A DNA stretch of 11,562 nucleotides from Thermoleophilia bacterium (GTDB lineage Bacteria; Actinomycetota; Thermoleophilia; Gaiellales; F1-60-MAGs149), in assembly GCA_016462095.1 (NCBI GenBank), contig JAEMTW010000041.1, forward strand, positions 1-11,562, given 5' to 3'. A program made the translations under genes and the position numbers. The notes under the pieces were generated by a model. It had not been told where the DNA came from. It was given only the letters and a program-made list of their open reading frames with translations, and ran no database searches. The first letter of the stretch is position 1; the number at the start of each line of letters is the position of its first letter. Of this stretch, positions 6,684 to 11,562 are shown piece after piece.

Positions 6684-8216
6684 CTACGCGATTGCTCCGG
6701 CGGCAGCAGCCGAACCCTCGAAGCCAGCAGAGAACTGAGCAACAGCGACCTTCAACTTCTCGATCGTGTCATCCGAGAGGTCGAGCGATTCGCGAATCGC
6801 CGTCAGAATCGCCTTCTCCGAACGCAGCGCCTGACGGAACCCGTCGTTGAAGCGCGAAACGTCGCCCGCATCGATGTCGTCGACGAAGCCGTTCGTGGTC
6901 GCCCAAATCACAGCAACCTGCTCTTCGACGGGCCACGGGTCGTACTGATTCTGGTTGAGCGTATTGACGAGGCGCTGACCGCGGTTGAGCTGGGCCAACG
7001 TCGTTGCATCAAGCTCGGACGCGAACTGCGCGAAGGCCTCGAGTGCACGGAACTGCGCGAGCTCCAACTTGAGGCGACCAGCGACCTTCTTCATGGCCTT
7101 CGTCTGAGCGTTCGAGCCGACGCGCGACACCGAGATGCCGACGTTGATGGCTGGGCGAACACCCTGATAGAAGAGGCTCGACTCGAGGAAGATCTGACCA
7201 TCCGTGATCGAGATGACGTTGGTCGGAATGTACGCCGACACGTCGCCCGCCTGCGTCTCGATGATCGGCAGTGCCGTCATCGACCCGCCGCCGAGCTCGT
7301 CGGACAGCTTGACCGCACGCTCGAGGAGACGCGAATGCAAATAGAACACGTCGCCCGGGAAGGCTTCGCGGCCCGGTGGGCGGCGCACCAACAGGGACAT
7401 CTGACGATAGGCGTCGGCCTGCTTGGTGAGGTCGTCGTAGACCACCAGCGAATGGCCACCCTTGTAGAGGAAGTACTCGGCCATCGCGCAACCGGCATAC
7501 GGAGCGATGTACTTGATCGGTGCGGCCTCAGAGGCGTTCGCAGCAACCACAATCGTGTACTCCATGGCGCCGTGCTCGCGGAGCTTCTCGACGACCTGCG
7601 CAACAGTGGAGGCCTTCTGGCCAACCGCGACGTAGACGCAGATCACGCCGGAGTCCTTCTGATTGATGATCGCGTCGATCGCGACAGCGGTCTTGCCTGT
7701 CTGGCGGTCGCCGATGATCAACTCGCGCTGGCCACGACCAATCGGCACGAGGGCGTCAAGCGCCTTCAGACCAGTCTGCAGTGGCTCCTTCACGGGCTGA
7801 CGATCGACCACACCAGGCGCCTTGTACTCCAAGGCACGCTGCTCGGTCGTCTCGATCGCCGGGCCACCGTCAATCGGCACACCGAGCGGGTTGACGACGC
7901 GGCCAATCAGCGCTTCGCCGACGGGAATGCTCATCACCTTACCGGTGCGGCGGACCGTGTCGCCTTCGCGAATCTTCTGCCACTCACCGAACAGCACAAC
8001 GGCGACGTTGGACTCCTCGAGGTTGAGGGCGAGGCCGGTCACACCATGCGGCAACTCCAGCATCTCGAGGGCAATGCAGCGCTCGAGGCCGTAGACGCGG
8101 GCAATGCCGTCGCCGACCTGGATGACGGTGCCGATTTCCTCGACATCGGCGGTGTCCTCGAAACCACTGATCTGGTCTTTGAGGATGGATGCGATCTCGT
8201 CGGGGCTCAGCTTCAC
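6684..8216 (-). CDS. atpA: ATP synthase F1 subunit alpha
   Basis: Non-catalytic nucleotide-binding subunit of the F1 hexamer, 510 aa, the usual length. It has an N-terminal beta-barrel (about 25-95), the P-loop GDRQTGKT (169-176), Walker B-like SLVVYDD (256-262), and the alpha signature PAINVGISVSRVGSNAQ (355-371), in which R365 matches the arginine that reaches into the catalytic beta site. The C-terminal helical bundle follows. The P-loop and signature are those of alpha, not beta, so this gene does not replace the missing atpD. The start is GTG at 8216 with Shine-Dalgarno GGAG (8223-8226) six bases upstream. It lies 11 bases after atpH and 3 before atpG in the conserved order. Confidence 0.99.
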   Translation of the reverse strand: MKLSPDEIASILKDQISGFEDTADVEEIGTVIQVGDGIARVYGLERCIALEMLELPHGVTGLALNLEESNVAVVLFGEWQKIREGDTVRRTGKVMSIPVGEALIGRVVNPLGVPIDGGPAIETTEQRALEYKAPGVVDRQPVKEPLQTGLKALDALVPIGRGQRELIIGDRQTGKTAVAIDAIINQKDSGVICVYVAVGQKASTVAQVVEKLREHGAMEYTIVVAANASEAAPIKYIAPYAGCAMAEYFLYKGGHSLVVYDDLTKQADAYRQMSLLVRRPPGREAFPGDVFYLHSRLLERAVKLSDELGGGSMTALPIIETQAGDVSAYIPTNVISITDGQIFLESSLFYQGVRPAINVGISVSRVGSNAQTKAMKKVAGRLKLELAQFRALEAFAQFASELDATTLAQLNRGQRLVNTLNQNQYDPWPVEEQVAVIWATTNGFVDDIDAGDVSRFNDGFRQALRSEKAILTAIRESLDLSDDTIEKLKVAVAQFSAGFEGSAAAAGAIA

Positions 8217-8227
8217 GTTTTTCTCCG

Positions 8228-8770
8228 TCAGACGGTGGGGATGCGGGCGGCACGCAGGTCGCGGCCGAGAAGGTCAAGGCGACGACGCAGCGAGGCGTCG
8301 ACAAGGCGGTCACGGACCCGAAGGACCACGCCACCCAGAATGCTCGGATCGACAGTGCGATCCATAGTGACAGCCAGTCCAGTGGCAGCAGCAAGCTGCT
8401 TCTGAACCTTATCGGCCGTCTTGTCATCAATAGCCACAGCTGTCGTCAATTCGACAGCCAGTTCGTTCTGGGCGAGGCGCACGCGGTCGGCGAACGCACT
8501 CTGGATCTCGAGCAGGGCGCCGAGTCGGCGATGATCCTGCAGAACCTCGAGAAAACGGACAACCAGGGGATCGCCACCCTTGCAGAGGGCAGCGAAAACA
8601 CGAGTCTTAGCGTCACGCGAGATCGCCGGATTGGCCAACGTGCGCGACAGCGCAGCGTTTTCCCGCACGGCGCGCGCGACAGCGGCAAGATCGGTATCGA
8701 CCTCACGCAGGCGCTTGGCCTCGGTCGCAGCGCTATACAGCGCTGTGGCATACGGGGTAGCGATACTCAC
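8228..8770 (-). CDS. atpH: ATP synthase F1 subunit delta (OSCP homologue)
   Basis: Subunit delta joins the top of F1 to the peripheral b stalk and holds the stator still. The 180-aa product begins MSIATPYATALYSAATEAKRL, the typical six-helix N-terminal domain that contacts alpha. It ends with the conserved DPSILGGVVLRVRDRLVDASLRRRL segment (about 142-166) followed by the short C-terminal helix. In the common form of this motif the residue before DRLVD is glycine; here it is arginine (VRDRLVD). The start is GTG at 8770, 2 bases after the atpF stop, with GGAGG (8783-8787) 12 bases upstream inside the end of atpF. It is a separate protein, not a b-delta fusion as in mycobacteria. Confidence 0.97.
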   Translation of the reverse strand: MSIATPYATALYSAATEAKRLREVDTDLAAVARAVRENAALSRTLANPAISRDAKTRVFAALCKGGDPLVVRFLEVLQDHRRLGALLEIQSAFADRVRLAQNELAVELTTAVAIDDKTADKVQKQLAAATGLAVTMDRTVDPSILGGVVLRVRDRLVDASLRRRLDLLGRDLRAARIPTV

Positions 8771-8772
8771 GC

Positions 8773-9318
8773 TTAGTTGGAGCCTCCGTGCAGCGCCGAG
8801 AAGTCAACGCCCGCAAGCGCCTCCTCCACGAGTCGCTTCTGCTCCTTCTCATCGAGCGCGTGACCGAGCACTTTCTCGGTCGCGAGCAACGTGAGATCAG
8901 CGATCTCCAGCTTGATGCGATCGAGCGACTGCTGCGTCTCCGCCGCAATCGCCTGCTGTGCCGCAGCAATACCGCGCTCGCGCTCAGCTGCGATCTCCTC
9001 GACCAGCTGACGCTGCTGCTCGGCTGCCGTAGCCCGGGCTCGATCGAGAATCTCGGTAGCCTCGTGCTTCGACGCGGCGAGCTGAGCCTTGTACTCCTCG
9101 AGCAGGCTTTCGGCCTCCTCGCGGGAGCCCTCGGCCGCTGCCAAGTTGGCACGAACCGCCTCACGGCGCTCGTCAAGCAGTCCAGCAATCCGTCCGAAAG
9201 CGTACTTCTTCAGGATGAACAGGACGATCAAGAACGTAAGCAACGTCCATAGGCTGAGGCCGAGCTCGGGCTGAATCAGCCCAGCTCCACCCGCTTCTGC
9301 AAGAGTCAGCGACTGCAT
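8773..9318 (-). CDS. atpF: ATP synthase F0 subunit b
   Basis: Subunit b forms the peripheral stalk, anchored in the membrane by one helix and reaching up to delta on F1. The 181-aa product has a short outer N-terminus, one membrane helix (about 19-38, LGLSLWTLLTFLIVLFILKK), and then a long charged, alanine-rich heptad-like helix from about 45 to 155 (LLDERREAVRANLAAAEGSR is its start), which is the b dimer coiled coil. The C-terminal segment EKVLGHALDEKEQKRLVEEAL is the delta-contact part seen in this family. ATG 9318 lies 4 bases after the atpE stop with no strong Shine-Dalgarno, so coupling to atpE is likely. Only one b gene is present, with no paralogous b' beside it. Confidence 0.97.
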   Translation of the reverse strand: MQSLTLAEAGGAGLIQPELGLSLWTLLTFLIVLFILKKYAFGRIAGLLDERREAVRANLAAAEGSREEAESLLEEYKAQLAASKHEATEILDRARATAAEQQRQLVEEIAAERERGIAAAQQAIAAETQQSLDRIKLEIADLTLLATEKVLGHALDEKEQKRLVEEALAGVDFSALHGGSN

Positions 9319-9322
9319 CAGA

Positions 9323-9571
9323 TCAGGCGATGAAGAACGCGACGAAACTCATGAGGAGGGCATAGAACGTGATCGCCTCGGTAAGGGCCAGACCCAGGAA
9401 CATCATGCCCTGAAGGTCGCTGCGCATCTCGGGCTGGCGGGAAACGCCCTCGATCGTCTTACCGATCAAGTACCCCACGCCCACGCCGGGGCCGATTGCG
9501 CCGAAGCCAGTGCCGAGACCTAGTGCGATCGCCTTTGCAGCGTCGACGAGTCCCTGATCGGTAAGTGCCAT
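9323..9571 (-). CDS. atpE: ATP synthase F0 subunit c (proteolipid)
   Basis: Subunit c forms the membrane rotor ring that carries the coupling ion. The 82-aa hairpin protein has helix 1 with the glycine repeat LGLGTGFGAIGPGVGVGYL (about 18-35), the polar loop SRQPEMR (44-50) that contacts gamma and epsilon, and helix 2 with the ion-binding carboxylate E65 in GLALTEAITFYALL. P28 is followed by V32 where sodium-type rings carry Gln, and E65 is followed by Ala where sodium rings carry Ser or Thr, so a proton-driven enzyme is inferred. ATG 9571 has a strong AGGAGG (9582-9587) with a 10-base spacer, in the longest gap of the atp genes (29 bases), which fits the need for many c copies per complex. 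Confidence 0.98.
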   Translation of the reverse strand: MALTDQGLVDAAKAIALGLGTGFGAIGPGVGVGYLIGKTIEGVSRQPEMRSDLQGMMFLGLALTEAITFYALLMSFVAFFIA

Positions 9572-9600
9572 GTGACGTGATCCTCCTGGTTAAACGGGCG

Positions 9601-10476
9601 TTAGTGGTGAGGCTCGATAGCCGAGCCGATGTAGATGCCTGAGAGCATCGCAAAAATATAGGCCTGAAGCGACGCAACCAGGCCCCACTCGAAAATATAA
9701 AATACAACAGCGATCGGAATTGCGATCGGTGCGACAAATAGTTTGCCGAGCAGGATGACAAAGCCGATGCACATGATGATCAGCAGATGGCCCGCAAGCA
9801 TGTTGGCGAAAAGCCGGACGCTGAGCGAAATCACGCGCAGCAGCTGAGACAGCACCTCGAGGATGATCAGGACGGGCTTGAGCGCGGGTGGGCACGGCGG
9901 CACCCAACTGCGGAAGTAGGGGACGACGCCATTGGCGCGAATACCTTCGATGTGTGAGATGCCGATCGTCAGTACCGTCAAGGTCAGTGTGACTGATAGG
10001 TTCGACGTAGCCGCGTAGATCGTCAGTCCGGGGATCGGTCCCCAGAGCGGGTTGTGCGTGTCGAGCGGCAGCGGGATGAAGCTGATCATGTTCAGCGTCC
10101 AGATGAACACGAACAGCGAGGCGACATACGGGAACCAACGCGCGAAGGCCGCCTTCGGTAGCGTTGACTGGCCGATGTTCGTCTCGGAGAAGGTGTAGAG
10201 CAACTCGACCACGGTCTGCGTGCGACCCGGCTGCGTGCGGAGACCGCCACGCACGATCCAGAGCGTCAGCACGACGGAGACCAGCATGCCGAGCCAGAGA
10301 TAGACCACGAGCTTCGAAATACCCATCTCGAGCGGCCCGAGCGTGACCGAGGTCCAGTAATCGTTGATGAACTCTTGGACGGGCTGGAAGTTCGTTTCAG
10401 CGGCCGCGAGTGCCGAGGTCGGCAACGCGAGAATGCCGATCAACGCGGCGAACAGGAAGCCAAGACGGCGGGTCAT
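9601..10476 (-). CDS. atpB: ATP synthase F0 subunit a
   Basis: Subunit a provides the two proton half-channels beside the c ring. The 291-aa product carries the family signature SLSVRLFANMLAGHLL (217-232), with R221 as the essential arginine, and FEWGLVASLQAYIFAML (262-278) in the last helix pair. The N-terminus MTRRLGFLFAALIGILALPT, followed by SALAAAE, looks like a cleavable signal peptide with possible cuts after residue 24 or 26, placing the mature N-terminus outside. The ATG at 10476 overlaps the stop of the upstream atpI-like gene (ATGA) and has GGAGG (10484-10488) seven bases upstream. A second stretch, TNFQPVQEFINDYW, precedes the first true helix. The identification is secure. Confidence 0.98.
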   Translation of the reverse strand: MTRRLGFLFAALIGILALPTSALAAAETNFQPVQEFINDYWTSVTLGPLEMGISKLVVYLWLGMLVSVVLTLWIVRGGLRTQPGRTQTVVELLYTFSETNIGQSTLPKAAFARWFPYVASLFVFIWTLNMISFIPLPLDTHNPLWGPIPGLTIYAATSNLSVTLTLTVLTIGISHIEGIRANGVVPYFRSWVPPCPPALKPVLIILEVLSQLLRVISLSVRLFANMLAGHLLIIMCIGFVILLGKLFVAPIAIPIAVVFYIFEWGLVASLQAYIFAMLSGIYIGSAIEPHH

Positions 10477-10892
10477 ACCGAGGCCTCCGGCGTCGTCGCG
10501 GAATTCGTCGCGTCGCCGCGGAGAAGTACGTGGCTTACCGAGCGAGCGACCATGTCCACGGTAAAGTAAACGAGGAACGCTCCGGCGGCGGCGACACCCA
10601 CTTTTCGGTCGACGGTCCAGGCGATAATGAACAGCGCGCCGAAGGTCAACCAGGCCCGAGAAATCAGGCTGAGACCGACAATACCTACGGCCATCACCTG
10701 CGTACGGCCATGCGAAAACCAGTCGGAGCCGAAGGCGATCGCGATGTTCGCGAGCAACAGCGCTGCCGACAATCCCCACGCCCACAGCGACCAGCCAGCG
10801 AGGTAGAACACGGGCAGTGCGATCAGACATGGTACGACCGCTGCAAAGCGGAGGCCAAGGGCGACGCGGCGACGGGTGGGGCTCAGAGTCAT
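10473..10892 (-). CDS. atpI: AtpI-like ATP synthase accessory membrane protein
   Basis: A 139-aa membrane protein directly before atpB, the position of AtpI (Rv1303 in M. tuberculosis). Four hydrophobic segments are visible: about 15-33 (RFAAVVPCLIALPVFYLAG), 36-54, 66-92 and 96-113. It has a positively charged start (MTLSPTRRR) and a hydrophilic tail rich in Thr, Ala and Ser. AtpI proteins help assemble the c ring and have been linked to magnesium uptake in bacilli. Sequence conservation in the family is low, so the call rests on position, size and topology. ATG 10892 overlaps the TGA of the preceding small gene, and its own TGA overlaps the atpB ATG, so all three are coupled. The frame is open further upstream, but that extension is arginine- and histidine-rich, overlaps the small gene and is not membrane-like, so the internal ATG was chosen. 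Confidence 0.75.
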   Translation of the reverse strand: MTLSPTRRRVALGLRFAAVVPCLIALPVFYLAGWSLWAWGLSAALLLANIAIAFGSDWFSHGRTQVMAVGIVGLSLISRAWLTFGALFIIAWTVDRKVGVAAAGAFLVYFTVDMVARSVSHVLLRGDATNSATTPEASV

Positions 10893-11044
10893 CGTGGTTT
10901 GAAGTATTGGATGTAGAGCAAATAAAAGCCGAGCACGAGCCCGATCGAACTTCCGACCATGATGCCAGCGGCGAGATGACCAGTGAGGTAACCGGCGGCT
11001 GCACCGACGCCTCCTCCCAACAGGATGCCCGCGATAATCGTCAT
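10889..11044 (-). CDS. atpZ: AtpZ-like small membrane protein (51 aa from ATG; true start uncertain)
   Basis: A short frame just before the AtpI-like gene. From ATG 11044 it encodes 51 aa with two glycine-rich hydrophobic helices, MTIIAGILLGGGVGAAAGYL and IMVGSSIGLVLGFYLLYIQY, ending FKPR. This is the two-helix layout and the LGLxxGFY-like second helix of AtpZ, a partner of AtpI at the head of many atp operons. Its TGA overlaps the atpI ATG (ATGA). There is no ribosome binding site before ATG 11044. The frame is open upstream to a stop at 11147-11149 with no ATG, GTG or TTG in between, yet a good GGGAGG lies at 11104-11109, so a rare ATC start near 11098 (69 aa) is possible. Family call by position and topology. 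Confidence 0.55.
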   Translation of the reverse strand: MTIIAGILLGGGVGAAAGYLTGHLAAGIMVGSSIGLVLGFYLLYIQYFKPR

Positions 11045-11103
11045 GCCGGCTGCGAGGCCCGAGGCGTCTGCTCCCCCGTTGCTTCCCGTGCCGGCGATGA
11101 TGA

Positions 11104-11109
11104 CCTCCC
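11104..11109 (-). promoter_or_regulatory. Shine-Dalgarno-like GGGAGG without a standard start codon downstream
   Basis: On the minus strand GGGAGG is followed by TC, then ATC ATC GCC. The second ATC (11098) is 5 bases away and in frame with the AtpZ-like gene. The next ATG in that frame (11044) is 59 bases away, too far for this site. The site is seen directly; its use is inference. Confidence 0.4.
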
Positions 11110-11122
11110 GGTCTTCTGTCGT

Positions 11123-11136
11123 GCCCGTATCCGGGC
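11123..11136 (-). promoter_or_regulatory. Short hairpin in the atp operon leader
   Basis: On the minus strand GCCCG-GATA-CGGGC forms a perfect 5-bp GC stem with a four-base loop, about 50 bases after the stop of the upstream glycosyltransferase gene. There is no U-run after it, so it is a poor intrinsic terminator. If the promoter-like element just upstream is used, the hairpin would sit at the very 5' end of the atp messenger. Confidence 0.4.
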
Positions 11137-11143
11137 GAGAGGA

Positions 11144-11152
11144 AACCTAGCA
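11144..11152 (-). promoter_or_regulatory. Possible extended -10 promoter element for the atp operon
   Basis: On the minus strand TGC followed by TAGGTT (11149-11144) matches an extended -10 (TGn plus TAnnnT), a form often sufficient in Actinomycetota. No good -35 lies at the usual distance (TTGCCG is only 13 bases upstream). It lies in the 142-base gap between the glycosyltransferase stop and the first atp gene, the expected place for an operon promoter. The match is short and could be chance. Confidence 0.3.
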
Positions 11153-11186
11153 GGGATGGTTCCGGCAATCGTCTACCCGGCGTCAG

Positions 11187-11562
11187 TTAGGCGCGTGAGC
11201 GACGACGGAGCGATGGTCGCGGCAACGGCGTCTCGTCCGTCGCCGCCGAACGTCGCAGCAATCCAAACCGCCGTAGGTGCCTGTACTTGATGATCTCAAG
11301 GGCGACAACGACGTAGTACGTCACGAACAACGCGATCAGTCCGAACAGCGTCAGCCCGATCGATGGCCACAGATTCCACGTGCCTTCCGTGCGGTAGGGG
11401 AAGAGCCTGATTGCGAGCGCGAATGCCGCTAGCACGCCCGACCACGCGTAGAGCAGACCAACCGCCTGCCGCTGCGTATACCCCACTCGGAGCAGCCGAT
11501 GATGGAAGTGATTCTTGTCGGCACTCGCGATTGATTGCCCCGACTTGAGACGTTTGAGGATC
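11187..11562 (-). CDS. wecA: WecA/MraY-superfamily undecaprenyl-phosphate phosphosugar transferase (partial, N-terminus off window)
   Basis: The last 124 residues of an integral-membrane enzyme that transfers a sugar phosphate, usually GlcNAc-1-phosphate, to undecaprenyl phosphate, starting cell-wall polymer or arabinogalactan-linker synthesis. The frame enters from the right edge and contains ADKNHFHHRLLRVGYTQRQA. This holds the HxHHR motif of the WecA/TagO branch (H18, H20, H21 and R22 of the visible part), which lies in the last cytoplasmic loop. After it come two or more membrane helices (YAWSGVLAAFALAIRLF and SIGLTLFGLIALFVTYYVVV) and a basic tail ending in LRRRSRA. The stop is TAA at 11187-11189. 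A gene of this family (rfe, Rv1302) also lies directly before the atp operon in M. tuberculosis. The exact sugar cannot be told from this fragment. Confidence 0.85.
   Translation of the reverse strand, partial: ILKRLKSGQSIASADKNHFHHRLLRVGYTQRQAVGLLYAWSGVLAAFALAIRLFPYRTEGTWNLWPSIGLTLFGLIALFVTYYVVVALEIIKYRHLRRFGLLRRSAATDETPLPRPSLRRRSRA

Noticed and set aside
5793..8405. 870-codon open frame on the plus strand opposite atpG, atpA and part of atpH
   Set aside because: It lies antisense to securely identified ATP synthase genes. Its product is Arg/His/Asp/Leu-rich with no recognisable domain, as expected when GC-biased codons keep the complementary frame free of stops.
10893..11168. N-terminal extension of the AtpI-like protein starting upstream at 11168
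   Set aside because: The extension is dominated by Arg, His, Gly and Pro, is out of frame with the two-helix AtpZ-like gene it overlaps, and is not membrane-like. The ATG at 10892 in an ATGA overlap explains the start better.
1..11562. Mobile elements, CRISPR arrays, tRNA or rRNA genes, toxin-antitoxin or phage genes
   Set aside because: I looked for transposase-like frames, direct repeat arrays, tRNA-like folds and terminal repeats and saw none. Apart from two leaders and short gaps the window is filled by housekeeping and transporter genes.

Overview
The window (11,562 bases, GC-rich throughout) carries one tightly packed block of genes, all on the minus strand, so it reads biologically from the right end to the left. 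A wecA/rfe-type glycosyltransferase gene directly before an atpI-atpB-led ATP synthase operon is the order seen in Mycobacterium and other Actinomycetota. Together with the high GC, frequent GTG starts and Gly/Ser/Thr-rich lipoprotein linker, this suggests an actinobacterium. Subunits b and delta are separate proteins here, unlike the mycobacterial b-delta fusion, so a deeper-branching class (for example Thermoleophilia) is possible, but that placement is inference.

Right part (11562 to 5796): the C-terminal end of a WecA/MraY-superfamily phosphosugar transferase, then a leader of about 140 bases, then the F-type ATP synthase genes: a two-helix AtpZ-like protein, an AtpI-like four-helix protein, atpB (a), atpE (c), atpF (b), atpH (delta), atpA (alpha) and atpG (gamma). 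Genes overlap (ATGA) or lie 2 to 29 bases apart, so they form one translationally coupled operon. The c subunit has a proton-type rather than sodium-type binding site. The usual last two genes, atpD (beta) and atpC (epsilon), are absent where they would be expected after atpG.

Left part (5718 to 1): a five-gene peptide/nickel-type (Dpp/Opp) ABC importer in the uncommon order permease C, lipoprotein substrate-binding protein, permease B, ATPase D, ATPase F (cut by the window edge). It starts 77 bases after atpG with a good ribosome binding site. No clear terminator is visible between the two operons. A perfect 14-bp inverted repeat sits between the binding-protein gene and permease B and is well placed to make the binding protein more abundant than the membrane parts. 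A 10-codon reading frame ends in the start codon of the binding-protein gene.

The two systems are ordinary in function: one makes ATP from the proton gradient, the other uses ATP to import peptides or similar solutes. I did not find a convincing undescribed system. The points worth a second look are the missing atpD/atpC, the intercistronic hairpin, the small frame before the binding protein and the unclear start of the AtpZ-like gene.
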